From assembly GCF_018917235.1 (NCBI RefSeq), contig NZ_JAHLOF010000003.1, positions 124,001 through 188,000 on the forward strand: 64,000 bases of DNA. The letters are read 5' to 3'. The stretch's first letter is position 1, and every line of letters begins with the position of its first letter. Shown in pieces: positions 9,626 to 19,984 of this stretch. The translations under genes and the position numbers were made by a program. Source of the stretch: Metaclostridioides mangenotii. Lineage in GTDB: Bacteria > Bacillota > Clostridia > Peptostreptococcales > Peptostreptococcaceae. The notes beneath the pieces were generated by a model. That model ran no database searches and was not told where the DNA came from. It was given only the letters and a program-made list of their open reading frames with translations.

Positions 9626-10537
9626 CTATTCATTATTAGTCGCAATCAATGCTCCATAAGCTATTGAATACAACTTTGATTCATGAGAATCTGCTCTAGA
9701 AGTTAATACTATTGGAGCCTTTGCGCCCATAACAATGCCAGCTGATTTAGAATCAGCCATATAAGTCAGAGCTTTTCCTATTCCATTTCCAACTTCGATA
9801 GTAGGCACTAGTAAAACATCTACATCTCCAGATATTTTGCTCTTAAATCCTTTAATTTCAGCTGCTTCTTTAGAAACTGCTAAATCAAATGCAAGTGGGC
9901 CTTCTACAACAACATCTTTTCCAAATCTCCCTTTTTTGCAAGCCTGTGCTAATAAATCCGCATCAATTGTTGCCAGCATCTTAGGATTAACTTTTTCTTT
10001 AGCTGCTAAACAAGCCACTTTTACTTTGCATACACCAAGCGCTTTGGTAGCTTCTATAGAATTTTCTAATATTTGCTCTTTTTGTGCATAATTTGGAGCT
10101 ATGTTCATTCCTCCATCAGTTATGATCAAAAGTTTGTGATACTCTTCTAATTCGTACATCATTACATGACTAAGTAGATTATTAGTTCTAAGTCCGTATT
10201 CTTTGTTTAGTACTTCTTTTAATAATATAGAAGTATCTAAAAGTCCTTTCATTACGAAATCCGCTTCATTTTGAGATACTAATTTCACTGCTATCTCAGC
10301 GCATTTTTGTAAGTCTTCTTCATCAATAATTCTTATCCCTGTTAGATCAAATCCAATTTCTTTAGATATTTTTACAATTTTGTCGTTGTTTCCAACTAAT
10401 ATAGGAGTTATAATGCCTCTTTCTACAGCATCTTTTATTGCCATCAAAACCTCATCGTCATGTGCCGCTGCTACTGAAAGTATACCCTTATTTGTTCCTT
10501 CGAGTTGCTTAAACATCTCATCTAGTTTTTTAATCAA
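9626..10537 (-). CDS. ptb: Phosphate butyryltransferase (phosphotransacylase)
   Basis: The enzyme (303 aa) belongs to the phosphate acetyl/butyryltransferase fold family and would convert acyl-CoA plus phosphate to acyl-phosphate. The pattern AAAHDDEVL, KGLLDTSILL, ITDGGMNIAPN, and VPTIEVGNGIGKAL fits Ptb rather than Pta. Buk (butyrate kinase) normally follows ptb, but here a terminator comes directly after the stop, so the kinase must be elsewhere. The substrate could be butyryl- or branched-chain acyl-CoA from amino acid fermentation. Confidence 0.88.
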   Translation of the reverse strand: MIKKLDEMFKQLEGTNKGILSVAAAHDDEVLMAIKDAVERGIITPILVGNNDKIVKISKEIGFDLTGIRIIDEEDLQKCAEIAVKLVSQNEADFVMKGLLDTSILLKEVLNKEYGLRTNNLLSHVMMYELEEYHKLLIITDGGMNIAPNYAQKEQILENSIEATKALGVCKVKVACLAAKEKVNPKMLATIDADLLAQACKKGRFGKDVVVEGPLAFDLAVSKEAAEIKGFKSKISGDVDVLLVPTIEVGNGIGKALTYMADSKSAGIVMGAKAPIVLTSRADSHESKLYSIAYGALIATNNE

Positions 10538-10582
10538 TTAAATCCCCCCTAATATTATTTGCTAATATCTGTCAGATTCTAA

Positions 10583-11728
10583 TTATTGTCTATATTTATT
10601 TATTTCATGTAGACACGCAAGGGTTATCTCATCTTGCGGATCTAACTCAAGTGCATGTTCTACATAATATATTGCCTCATTTAATTCTCCGTTATTTAAA
10701 TATGCCATACCTAAATTACATAAAATTTCTGGATCTTCCTTTATTTTAGCTGCTCTTTGAAAGAAATCTATCGCTCCAGCTAAATTTCCTGTCTGCGCTT
10801 CTAATAGACCTAACTCTACCATAGCATCTACTTGCTCTGGTTTTAAAATTAGTATTTTCTCAAAGTAATTTTTTGCATCTTCAACGTCACCTATCTCTTT
10901 ATAACCAAGACCTATCATAAATAATAAATTCCACCAATCAGAATACTCTTCTTCCAGAGGAAGTAACTTTTCTAACCCCTCTTTTCCTTTACCTTGAAGC
11001 ACTAAACTGTACCCTTGTTCGTATTGAACTTTAAAATCCATTTTTCCAAGATTTTCTTGAACCTCTGCATATAAATCTTCTTCTATTCCTAAGCTTATTG
11101 CTTTTTCCCAAATAAGTTTTGATTTTATATACTGAGCTTGGTTGTAATAATGATACCCTAAGTGATAGTATGCAAGTGCGAAATTTTCATCTAAGTCTAA
11201 AACTTTTTCAAGTTTATCGATAGATTCTAGAAGGAATTTTCCCATTGGCTCTTCTTCTGAGTCTTTCTGATATTGTTTCGCCAATTCTTGGCATACAATT
11301 GCATAATGGTATATTCCATCTAAATCATCTTCAAACATCGTTATTAATGCCTTTAAATAGATCAGAGCATCTTTAAATTCTCCTATCTCAAAATACTTTC
11401 TAGACATATAACCCATATAAGCTTTCAACTCTAGATCAGTTTTTAATTCAAGCGCCTTTAAAAATTTTTCGTATTCTTTATTGTGTTTAAAATTACTGTC
11501 TATACCCATTATATATATCATTGCATCTGCAATAGACATAGAACTAATTCTGTCCTGAGCAGTGTTCTCTTTAATTCCCTTTACTAGCACTTCATTTTTA
11601 ATAGGTACATCAATACCACCTTTTGGTATTTCATAACCATCAAGATGGAAGTCACTATCGTCTTTTATGGTAATAAAGGCTAGTTCTTCAGCTTTATTAA
11701 GTATATATTTTTCTATTAAAAATTTCAT
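10583..11728 (-). CDS. Tetratricopeptide repeat protein
   Basis: This 381-aa protein has a short N-terminal domain and then TPR-type helical repeats from about residue 100 to the end (for example AYYHLGYHYYNQAQY, ILCNLGMAYLNNGELNEA). No signal peptide or membrane helix is seen. The frame extends upstream to 11806, overlapping the preceding gene, but AGGAGG precisely precedes ATG 11728. It begins 10 bp after the radical SAM gene and is probably co-transcribed with it. TPR proteins mediate protein contacts; the partner is unknown. Confidence 0.85.
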   Translation of the reverse strand: MKFLIEKYILNKAEELAFITIKDDSDFHLDGYEIPKGGIDVPIKNEVLVKGIKENTAQDRISSMSIADAMIYIMGIDSNFKHNKEYEKFLKALELKTDLELKAYMGYMSRKYFEIGEFKDALIYLKALITMFEDDLDGIYHYAIVCQELAKQYQKDSEEEPMGKFLLESIDKLEKVLDLDENFALAYYHLGYHYYNQAQYIKSKLIWEKAISLGIEEDLYAEVQENLGKMDFKVQYEQGYSLVLQGKGKEGLEKLLPLEEEYSDWWNLLFMIGLGYKEIGDVEDAKNYFEKILILKPEQVDAMVELGLLEAQTGNLAGAIDFFQRAAKIKEDPEILCNLGMAYLNNGELNEAIYYVEHALELDPQDEITLACLHEINKYRQ

Positions 11729-11738
11729 GCTATACCTC

Positions 11739-13523
11739 CTATATTTGTATGCTATAAGCTTTGGATTTATCAAATATTTTTTTGTTCCCATACTCAAATA
11801 GCACAACGTTTTTGTCTTTTATAACCCTGCTGTCAATATTATCTTTTAAATCGACTACATTGTAATCAAACACTTCAAAATGTACATATTTTATTATGTT
11901 TTTTGCTGGTGTATCTTTATAATTTGGTAAATATAATCTTAAGTTGTCTTCGTCTTTTAGGAATATATGGCATCTATTTTTAAAATCTTCTAATTCATCT
12001 CTAACAAAGAAATCAGGTATATTTGAACTCTTTCCAAGAGATACATAATCGTATTTCAGAATATCTCTAAATACATCTGTATCTACACCTATTTCTTCAC
12101 TGTAAAAATCAAGCAGTATCTTATACAACTGATTTTTTCCTTGAGCCAAGTCAAAATATCCATTCTTATCAAAATACGTTGCAAAAGCTTCAAAAAACTT
12201 AAACGGACTCTCTTTATAGTATTTATTTATAATAAACTTCATAGAAAGCAAAAAGTTCTTAGAATTATAATATCTTTCTAAAATTTCTTCTATATCCTTT
12301 AATTTAAGTATATCAGAATAACTCATGTAATCGTTATAAAGTACCTCATATGGAGGATAATCCTTGTATTTAAAACCATGCTTGTCCGCATTTTCTCTGA
12401 TACCTGTACCCTTAATCATTTTCAAAAATCCAAGTTGTAATTGCTCAATATCTAAATTAAATACATCGTTAAATGATTTCTCAAAACTATTATAGTCTTC
12501 ATATGGTAGACCTGCAATTAGATCCAGATGTTGGTGAATATTTCTATACGACTCTACCCTTCTTACAACATGAGATAATCTTTCAAAATCATCTCTTCTT
12601 CCTACTTCCTCTAAGGTTTTGTCATTTGTAGACTGTACACCAATCTCAAATTGAAAAAGCCCTTCTTTACAGTCCTTTAAAAATTCAAGCATCTTGTCGT
12701 CTATCAGGTAAGCAGTAACCTCAAAATGATATGTCGTAAATCCATTATCATTTTTCATAAGAAAATCCATTATTTCCATAGCTATTTTTCTATTAGCATT
12801 AAATGTTCTATCTATAAACTTAATTTGGGATACCCTCGCATCAATAAGCGCCTTCAAATCCTCTTTAATCCTATCTATACTAAAATATCTTAGACCTTCT
12901 AAGGTAGAAGATAAACAGTACTGACAGTCAAACGGACAGCCCCTAGATGATTCATAATATACTATCTTATTTTCGTATTCGTCTCTATTTATATTTTTAT
13001 AAGGGCTTGGTATTATATCTAAATCGTCAATAAGCTCCATAGGTTCATTTAAAATAATCTTATCTATAATATTGGAATTTGTTTTATCTGCTACTTTTTT
13101 TCTATAAACAATTCCCTTTACTTCACTTATATCAAGTTCTCCTTTTATATGACGAACTAAGTCTCTGAAAATCTTTTCTCCCTCACCATAAAGTATATAG
13201 TCTACAAAATCGTATTTTTCCATAGCTTTTACACTATCATAACTTACTTCTGGTCCTCCAAGTGCTATCTTAGTATCTTTGGATATTTTTTTAAGGTTGT
13301 CACATAATCTTACTATATCTTCAATATTCCATATATACGTTGAAAATAGTATTACGGCGTAATCATGTCTATATATATCTTTTAGAATATAGTCTAAATC
13401 GTTATTTATCGTGTACTCTCTAATTTCTATATCGGTAATATCCTTTGCAAACTCTTTTAGATACCTTATTGCTAGGTTTGTATGAATAAACTTTGAGTTC
13501 AAAGTTGTTAGTAATATCTTCAA
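11739..13523 (-). CDS. B12-binding domain radical SAM protein (DUF4080 type)
   Basis: The 594-aa product has an N-terminal cobalamin-binding-like Rossmann domain (about 1-140, with LGGPEVSYD and DYILYGEGE). A radical SAM domain follows with Cys196, Cys200 and Cys203 in CPFDCQYC, then a C-terminal DUF4080-like region. The start is TTG 13523, placed five bases after GAGGTGA, giving MKILLTTLNSK, typical for the family; GTG 13532 is the alternative. The substrate is unknown. The TPR gene downstream is likely in the same operon. Confidence 0.88.
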   Translation of the reverse strand: MKILLTTLNSKFIHTNLAIRYLKEFAKDITDIEIREYTINNDLDYILKDIYRHDYAVILFSTYIWNIEDIVRLCDNLKKISKDTKIALGGPEVSYDSVKAMEKYDFVDYILYGEGEKIFRDLVRHIKGELDISEVKGIVYRKKVADKTNSNIIDKIILNEPMELIDDLDIIPSPYKNINRDEYENKIVYYESSRGCPFDCQYCLSSTLEGLRYFSIDRIKEDLKALIDARVSQIKFIDRTFNANRKIAMEIMDFLMKNDNGFTTYHFEVTAYLIDDKMLEFLKDCKEGLFQFEIGVQSTNDKTLEEVGRRDDFERLSHVVRRVESYRNIHQHLDLIAGLPYEDYNSFEKSFNDVFNLDIEQLQLGFLKMIKGTGIRENADKHGFKYKDYPPYEVLYNDYMSYSDILKLKDIEEILERYYNSKNFLLSMKFIINKYYKESPFKFFEAFATYFDKNGYFDLAQGKNQLYKILLDFYSEEIGVDTDVFRDILKYDYVSLGKSSNIPDFFVRDELEDFKNRCHIFLKDEDNLRLYLPNYKDTPAKNIIKYVHFEVFDYNVVDLKDNIDSRVIKDKNVVLFEYGNKKIFDKSKAYSIQI

Positions 13524-13624
13524 AATTTTCACCTCTTTTTAAAATTATACTATTTTTTAACGTGTTTATGGGTTAAAATGATATATGTATAAAAAATATT
13601 ATTATTTTAGAAAGGAAGTTGATT

Positions 13625-13831
13625 ATGGAATCAATAGATAAAGTGTCTATCGACTCACTATCGAAAAAAGATCTATTGCTTATAATAAAAGCTTTAGAAT
13701 TTACTAATGAAAATACTAAGCTTGATGATTTTATCGACCTTAGAAACAATATAGTTAAAGAATTATGCTTCTTAACTAATACTACTGAAAGTGACTTCAT
13801 AAATTATCTAGAAACTCACAGTAATAATTAG
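13625..13831 (+). CDS. Small hypothetical protein (68 aa)
   Basis: It has a good ribosome site (AAAGGAAG, six bases before ATG 13625) and a charged, helical sequence with no membrane segment (SLSKKDLLLIIKALEFTNEN). It ends 2 bp from the convergent stop of the next gene. I do not recognise the family. The ribosome site and codon use make it a credible gene. Confidence 0.55.
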   Translation: MESIDKVSIDSLSKKDLLLIIKALEFTNENTKLDDFIDLRNNIVKELCFLTNTTESDFINYLETHSNN

Positions 13832-13833
13832 TG

Positions 13834-14760
13834 CTATTTTAGTTTCATAAACTTGAGTACATAATTGCCAGACTTACAATTAATTACAATGTTCAATGCA
13901 TCATCTACTAATTTTTTAGAAACTACTTTCATTTGATTAAAAACTGGATCTGAAACTAATTCTTCTTCTTTTAGATTAATAATATATCTCGGATCTACAC
14001 TTTTATTGAATATTTTTTTAGATACTCTATAGTTTCTAATTTTAATCAGATAATCGGACATTGAACTTACAAAAACTAAATTATCTATACTATTTTCTTT
14101 TATGTCTTTACCTAATAGTGATAGTATAGATTTTTTTATGCTCATTAATCCTTGGTCTTCTAAATCTCTATCCTCAACATACACATCATATAATACATTT
14201 AAAAGCCCTTTTAATATATTCTCATCATAATCATAGTGTTTTAAATCTATATAATCATCAAGAGTCTTAATTGCATCTATCCTGGCCATCTGAAACTTTA
14301 CTATATCTTTTTTTTCAAGCTCAAAGTTGAACCCTATAATTTCTTCCTTCATCTTTTGTAATAAATCTTTATACTCTATATTCTTATCTTCAATTAACAT
14401 GTGAATTAACGAATTGTACATCACTGATGAGAGTAAATAATTAAAATACATATCATCTGCCTTGAAATATCTTACATATTTGGTCATTAGATCTATAACT
14501 TGTACTTCACTTTTTTTTATATTTGTATTTGCAAGTATTAAAGGCAGTAAAATATTCAAAATATTACTCTTTAAGATTTTCTCTCCGTAGTATCTGTAGT
14601 ATATTAGCTCTCCCTTTAATCGGCTTTCATCAATGTATACACACCTTTGAGTTTTATCATCTACTAGCGATTTTGTGTTAATTATAAGTATATCTTTAAT
14701 AATTTTATCATCAATATCAAAAGAATTTATATATGCATTTTTTATTAACACTTCTTTCAT
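13834..14760 (-). CDS. Hypothetical protein (308 aa), unrecognised
   Basis: This soluble, Lys/Ile/Asp-rich protein is mostly helical by eye, with no signal peptide or membrane helix. The start is ATG 14760, eight bases after GGAAGG; the frame also opens at TTG 14781. It stands alone, convergent with the small gene at 13625. Its size and style recall the YtxC-like protein at 51.3-52.1 kb, but I see no convincing alignment. Function unknown. Confidence 0.6.
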   Translation of the reverse strand: MKEVLIKNAYINSFDIDDKIIKDILIINTKSLVDDKTQRCVYIDESRLKGELIYYRYYGEKILKSNILNILLPLILANTNIKKSEVQVIDLMTKYVRYFKADDMYFNYLLSSVMYNSLIHMLIEDKNIEYKDLLQKMKEEIIGFNFELEKKDIVKFQMARIDAIKTLDDYIDLKHYDYDENILKGLLNVLYDVYVEDRDLEDQGLMSIKKSILSLLGKDIKENSIDNLVFVSSMSDYLIKIRNYRVSKKIFNKSVDPRYIINLKEEELVSDPVFNQMKVVSKKLVDDALNIVINCKSGNYVLKFMKLK

Positions 14761-15141
14761 AAATATCGCCTTCCTTACCAATATTCTATAATCAATTTTT
14801 TAATAATATTGACTTTATTTCAGAAAATTTATTTTCTAAACGATTATATATTATTATAATTTTTTAAAATCACAAATTATAGTGATTTTAATAAACCGTT
14901 ACCTTTATTCAATTACTAATCTTTTCAAAAAAAAGAGACAGCAAATAAGCTGTCATTATATAGGGGGATAGTAGTGTACAAAATTCATGTAATCTACTAT
15001 CTATATCTTATTATACGACACCATTTTTTTATATGTAAAGTATCAATTTTCGACATCCCCATATTATGCAGTTGTATCCCTCTTAATCTCAACGATCGAC
15101 AAATTTATATTTAACATTAGTTAACAATTATTTTTTTAGTT
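14761..15141. other. 381-bp intergenic region downstream of argS
   Basis: It contains the likely argS terminator (14927-14954), a second weak inverted repeat near 14865-14890 (AAAATCAC/GTGATTTT) and an ATAGTAG/CTACTAT pair near 14967-14999. No open reading frame with a ribosome site was found. Confidence 0.5.
14927..14954 (-). terminator. Probable argS terminator
   Basis: On the minus strand the GACAGC-loop-GCTGTC hairpin is followed by TCTTTTTTT. It lies about 190 bases after the argS stop. Confidence 0.65.
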
Positions 15142-16842
15142 TTACATTCTTTCTGGCGACTTCATCCCAAGTAAAGCTAATCCATTTTCTATTGTTTGTC
15201 TTGTCGCTTCTACTAAAGCAACTCTAGCTTTTTTTAGTTCGACATCTTCTACTAATATTGGATTATCGTGGTAGAATTTGTTAAAAGCTTGTGCTAAGTC
15301 TAAAACAAATCTTGTCACAATATGCGGCTCGTTCTTTCTAAGTGCTGCAAGTATGTTTTTATTAAATGATTCTATTTGTTTTAATACTTCAGAACTTCCC
15401 TCATCAGCTAATAAATCAAAGTTTATATCAGCTGAAACTGGTTCACCGAATTTTCTAAGAACCGAACAACATCTTGCATGTGTGTACTGAACATAAGGTC
15501 CTGTTTCACCTTCAAAACTTAGTGTTCTTTCCCAAGAGAACGTATAGTCTTTAATTCTACTATTTGATAATTCTTGGAATATAACAGCTCCAACTCCTAC
15601 TTGTTTTGATATTTCATCTACATTTTCTGCATTTGGATTTTTAGTAAGAATAATGTCTTTAGTCTTATCTATAGCTTGATTTAATGCATCTTCTAAAAAT
15701 ACTACTCTACCTTTTCTAGTAGACATAGTACCTTCTTCTAATGAGACCATACCAAATTGTACGTGAACTAAATCTTTAGCCCATTCATATCCCATAAGTT
15801 CTAATATTTTAAAACATTGTTGGAAATGAAGTGCTTGTTGTGACCCAACTACATAAATACATTTATCAAAGTCATAAGTTTCTTTTCTATATATTGCTGC
15901 TGCAAGATCTCTTGTCATATAAAGTGTTGAACCATCATTTTTAGTAACCAATGCTGTTGGTATATTGTAAGGCTCAAGATCTACAACCTGAGCTCCCTTT
16001 GATTCTTGTAACAAATGTTTTTCATTTAGAGTATCTATAACACTGTCCATTTTGTCAGAGTAGAAACTTTCACCAGCAAGAGAATCAAATTGTATATCTA
16101 ATAAATCGTATACTCTATCGAATTCTTTTAGACTCTCATCTCTAAACCATTGCCATAATTCTTTAGCTTCTGCATCTCCGTGTTCTAATTTAGAAAACCA
16201 CTCTCTAGATTCATCTTCTAATTCTGGTTGTTTCTCCGCCTCTTCATGGAATTGAACATAAAGTTTTAATAGCTCTGGTATTGGATTTTCTTCAACAGCT
16301 TTTTTGTCTCCCCATTTTTTAAATGCAACAATAAGCTTACCAAATTGAGTTCCATAGTCACCTAAATGGTTAATTCTAATTGTTTTAAAACCTTGAGATT
16401 CATATAATTTGTATATAGCATTACCTATAACCGTAGTTCTTATATGACCTATATGGAATGGCTTTGCTATATTAGGTGAAGAATACTCAACTATTATAGT
16501 TTCATCTTTTCCTAAATCACTTCTTCCGTAATCCTTTTTCTCACTAAGAACTTTTTTTATAACAGTTTCAGCAAGTTGAGTTTTGTTTACGAAAAAGTTT
16601 ACATATCCTCCAAGGTTTATTACTTTAGATATTCCATCAGTTAGCTCAATATCTTTTGATATATCTTCAGCTATCATATTTGGTGCTTTTCTAAATATCT
16701 TTGCCAATTTAAAACATGGAAAAGCGTAGTCTCCCATCTCTTTATTTGGAGGAACTTCTATCAATCCCTTAATTTCTTCTACTGATAAATCTTCAATTTT
16801 AGCCTTAAGACATTCTGCTACAGCTAATTTAAAATCTTGCAT
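15142..16842 (-). CDS. argS: Arginyl-tRNA synthetase
   Basis: This class I synthetase (566 aa) charges tRNA-Arg. It has an N-terminal Add1-like domain (1-85), HIGH at 130-133 in SSPNIAKPFHIGHI, a KMSKS equivalent MSTRKG in the middle of the protein and a C-terminal anticodon-binding (DALR) region ending RQTIENGLALLGMKSPERM. A GAGGAG site precedes ATG. The length is normal. It appears to be a single-gene transcript with its own terminator; no T-box is visible upstream. Confidence 0.97.
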   Translation of the reverse strand: MQDFKLAVAECLKAKIEDLSVEEIKGLIEVPPNKEMGDYAFPCFKLAKIFRKAPNMIAEDISKDIELTDGISKVINLGGYVNFFVNKTQLAETVIKKVLSEKKDYGRSDLGKDETIIVEYSSPNIAKPFHIGHIRTTVIGNAIYKLYESQGFKTIRINHLGDYGTQFGKLIVAFKKWGDKKAVEENPIPELLKLYVQFHEEAEKQPELEDESREWFSKLEHGDAEAKELWQWFRDESLKEFDRVYDLLDIQFDSLAGESFYSDKMDSVIDTLNEKHLLQESKGAQVVDLEPYNIPTALVTKNDGSTLYMTRDLAAAIYRKETYDFDKCIYVVGSQQALHFQQCFKILELMGYEWAKDLVHVQFGMVSLEEGTMSTRKGRVVFLEDALNQAIDKTKDIILTKNPNAENVDEISKQVGVGAVIFQELSNSRIKDYTFSWERTLSFEGETGPYVQYTHARCCSVLRKFGEPVSADINFDLLADEGSSEVLKQIESFNKNILAALRKNEPHIVTRFVLDLAQAFNKFYHDNPILVEDVELKKARVALVEATRQTIENGLALLGMKSPERM

Positions 16843-16996
16843 CTTTTTGCTCCTCTCATCATCATATCTATATTTATTAATACTTATAAATTTAATTCTT
16901 TAATATATACATGTTATTAAAACAGTAAATCACCACTTATAACATGTTAAAGCAAAATAATTCTTTTTTCAAGTATTTCCGTATTCTATTATTATA

Positions 16997-17440
16997 TTAA
17001 ATGTCTTTTTCGCTAATAACCGAAATTCCATGTTGTCTTAGAAGAGATGTAGTCACTCCTTGGCCATTTACCTTAACTCCAGAAAAAGAACCATCGTAAA
17101 TAAGGCTTGAACCACATGAAGGGCTACCTTCTTTTAATATTGCTTGAGTACAATTATACAATTTTGCGATTTTAAGAGTTTCTTCCGCTCCTCTTACAAA
17201 GGAATAAGAGACATCTTTATCACTATTGGTTAGGACCTTGCCATCCCCTGCTAATATAGACTCTCCACCTTCTCCAACTATCTCGGAAGGATCTCTAGGA
17301 GTAGAAAGTCCACCCAGTTGTTCTGGGCACGCTATTTTAAATTCTTTATCTTTTAGATACTCTATTAATTTCTCGCTATTATTATTATCTCCACTATATT
17401 TACAATTTATTCCAAGTAAACACGCTGATACTAATATCAT
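16997..17440 (-). CDS. DUF523 domain-containing protein
   Basis: This 147-aa protein carries conserved Cys motifs: VSACLLGINCKYSG at the N terminus, ACPEQLGGL..PR in the middle and KEGSPSCGSSLIYDG near the C terminus. These are the DUF523 signature. The family function is unknown to me; the ordered Cys suggest metal or sulfur chemistry. GGAGGG precedes ATG. It lies 14 bp after mutS2 and is probably co-transcribed with it. Confidence 0.88.
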   Translation of the reverse strand: MILVSACLLGINCKYSGDNNNSEKLIEYLKDKEFKIACPEQLGGLSTPRDPSEIVGEGGESILAGDGKVLTNSDKDVSYSFVRGAEETLKIAKLYNCTQAILKEGSPSCGSSLIYDGSFSGVKVNGQGVTTSLLRQHGISVISEKDI

Positions 17441-17454
17441 TTATTTACCCTCCA

Positions 17455-19833
17455 TTATTTAAAGCTTACTATTGTTACCCCTATTCCGCCTTCTCCGTAT
17501 TCACCAGGTCTTTGTGATTTTACATGCTTATTTTGTCTTATAACATCCTGAAGACCTTTTTTAAGAACTCCAGTACCTACACCGTGGATTACTGTCGCTT
17601 TTTCAATACCTGACATGTATGCGTCATCTAGATACTTTTCAACGGCCATTATTGCTTCCTCAAGATTCATTCCTCTAAGATCTACTTCACTTTTCACTCT
17701 TCCTGACTTTGATTTTATTATACTTCTAGTGGATTTTGTAACAACAGAATTTGCGCTTTTACCAACTTTCTTAAGTGATTTAAACGGTAAAGCCATCTTC
17801 ATAATACCAATTTGAACAACAGCCTCTTTTTTATTTTTATCAACAGATATTACTGTCCCCTCTTGATTTAATGTTATTACCTTAACTTCTTCACCTGGTT
17901 TTAAATCTTTTACTTCTTTATTAGAAACTTTAGGAACTATCATACTTTTGACTGAAGGTTGAAGACTACCCATAGAGCTTGTTAGTTCTTTTTTAAGATC
18001 TTCAATAATTCTATTTTTCTCCTTGGAAGCTCTCTCATTTTCTAACCTTCTAAGCTCCTTTACTATACCATCTACTTCTTCTTTAGCTTGTCTTACAATA
18101 GAGAATGCTTCTGATCTTGCACGCTCCAACATCTTTTCTTTTTGAGATGATAACCTTTCTAATTTTTCGTCGTATTCTTTTTTTAAATTTTCTATTTCAA
18201 GTTTTAACCTCTTAGCTTCAAGTCTATCTGATTCTGCCTGAAGCCTATTCTTCTCTACATTTTGAAGTACATCTTCAAGTGCTATATTATCTGTATTTAT
18301 AAACTCTTTTGCCTTGTCAATAACATAATCGCTAAGCCCTAATTTTTTGGATATTTCAAACGCATTTGACTTTCCTGGTATACCGATAAGAAGTTTGTAT
18401 GTTGGACTTAATGTCTCTAAATCAAATTCTACTGCTGCATTTTCCACTCTTTCTTTTGTTAGGGCATAATTTTTAAGCTCACTGTAGTGAGTTGTCGCGA
18501 TACATTTTGCACCCATCATGTTTACATATTCAAGTATAGAAATAGCAAGAGCAGCACCCTCAACTGGATCTGTACCAGCACCTAACTCATCAAATATTAC
18601 TAGGGAATCAGATGTTATTTGATCTAGTATATCTACTATATTAGTCATATGAGAAGAGAATGTAGATAGACTTTGCTCAATACTTTGCTCGTCGCCAATA
18701 TCAGCAAAAATATTGTCGTAAACACACATGCTACTTCCAAAATCCGCAGGAATATGAAGACCACTTTGAGTCATAAGTGCAAATAGACCTACAGTCTTAA
18801 TTGTTACAGTTTTACCTCCTGTATTTGGCCCAGTTATCACAAGTGTATCAAAATCTTCACCCAAATACACCGTATTAGATACAACATAATCAGAGTCTAT
18901 AAGAGGATGTCTACCTTTCTTTATATTTATATGTTTATTGTCATTTATTTCTGGTTCAATACCTCTCATTTGGATTGAAAGCTTTCCTTTGGCAAATATA
19001 AAATCTAACTTTCCTAATATCTCTTGATTTGAGATTAAGTCTTCACTTATCTCTCCAACCTCATTTGAGAGTTCAGCTAGAATTCTTTCTATTTCTTCCT
19101 TCTCTTTAAGCTTTAATTGTCTAAGTTCATTGTTCATTTCTACTATGCTCATTGGTTCTATAAATAGTGTTGCACCTGAAGATGATTGATCGTGAATTAT
19201 TCCAGCCATTTGAGATCTATATTCAGCCTTTACAGGAACAACAAATCTATCATCTCTCATAGATACTATTGCATCTTGTAGATATTTTTGATATGTCGAA
19301 GAAGTTATTATTGAATTTAATTTAGATCTTATTGATTGATTTTTTTGAAGTATTTTCCTTCTAATATCTCTAAGAGTAGTTGACGCATTATCTGATATCT
19401 CTATTTCACTTATTATAGAATTAAAAATTTTATCTTCTATATCTCTAAATACATAAAGTGAATCAGACATTCCTTGAATAACAGGATAATTAAAATCCTC
19501 TTCTTCAGAACTAGATAAAGTTCTTTTTACATTTCTAGCAGCTTGTAAATTTTTAGCTATATTTAGCAAGCTACCAGTATCTAAAGACGCTCCAACATTA
19601 GCTCTTTTGACTTTATCCTCTATGTCGTCTATTCCACTTAAACTTACAGATCCGCTTTTAATAAGAATTGATTGTGCTTCACTAGTCTCTTCTAACATAT
19701 ATTTAACTTCTTCAGTTTCTGAACTTGGCATTAATTTATCTATATATTTTAAACCTAGAGAAGAGGAAGCTTTTTGTTTAAGTAATTCAATTATCTTGTA
19801 AAATTCTAGCACTTTCATAGATCGATTATTCAT
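17455..19833 (-). CDS. mutS2: Endonuclease MutS2
   Basis: The 792-aa MutS paralogue lacks the mismatch-recognition domain. It has a core/clamp region (1-290), the ABC-type ATPase with Walker A GPNTGGKT (335-342), signature and Walker B (IFDELGAGTDP), a long coiled coil (about 515-625) and a C-terminal Smr nuclease domain (DLRGMNLEEA..., HGVGTGVLKKG). The family acts in anti-recombination and, in Bacillus, ribosome-collision rescue. In many Firmicutes it follows zapA and a U32 peptidase; here about 10 kb including the EET locus separates them. Confidence 0.95.
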   Translation of the reverse strand: MNNRSMKVLEFYKIIELLKQKASSSLGLKYIDKLMPSSETEEVKYMLEETSEAQSILIKSGSVSLSGIDDIEDKVKRANVGASLDTGSLLNIAKNLQAARNVKRTLSSSEEEDFNYPVIQGMSDSLYVFRDIEDKIFNSIISEIEISDNASTTLRDIRRKILQKNQSIRSKLNSIITSSTYQKYLQDAIVSMRDDRFVVPVKAEYRSQMAGIIHDQSSSGATLFIEPMSIVEMNNELRQLKLKEKEEIERILAELSNEVGEISEDLISNQEILGKLDFIFAKGKLSIQMRGIEPEINDNKHINIKKGRHPLIDSDYVVSNTVYLGEDFDTLVITGPNTGGKTVTIKTVGLFALMTQSGLHIPADFGSSMCVYDNIFADIGDEQSIEQSLSTFSSHMTNIVDILDQITSDSLVIFDELGAGTDPVEGAALAISILEYVNMMGAKCIATTHYSELKNYALTKERVENAAVEFDLETLSPTYKLLIGIPGKSNAFEISKKLGLSDYVIDKAKEFINTDNIALEDVLQNVEKNRLQAESDRLEAKRLKLEIENLKKEYDEKLERLSSQKEKMLERARSEAFSIVRQAKEEVDGIVKELRRLENERASKEKNRIIEDLKKELTSSMGSLQPSVKSMIVPKVSNKEVKDLKPGEEVKVITLNQEGTVISVDKNKKEAVVQIGIMKMALPFKSLKKVGKSANSVVTKSTRSIIKSKSGRVKSEVDLRGMNLEEAIMAVEKYLDDAYMSGIEKATVIHGVGTGVLKKGLQDVIRQNKHVKSQRPGEYGEGGIGVTIVSFK

Positions 19834-19984
19834 TAATTTTCACCATCCTCATTCTATTTTTTACTAATTTCTTTTTTATTTTTTAACAAACTCCTATTTG
19901 GGTATACTTATAATGTACATTTTGTATTATACTATTTATATAGCTATTTTTATACTATAAATTAAATTAAAGGAGATGTATTTT

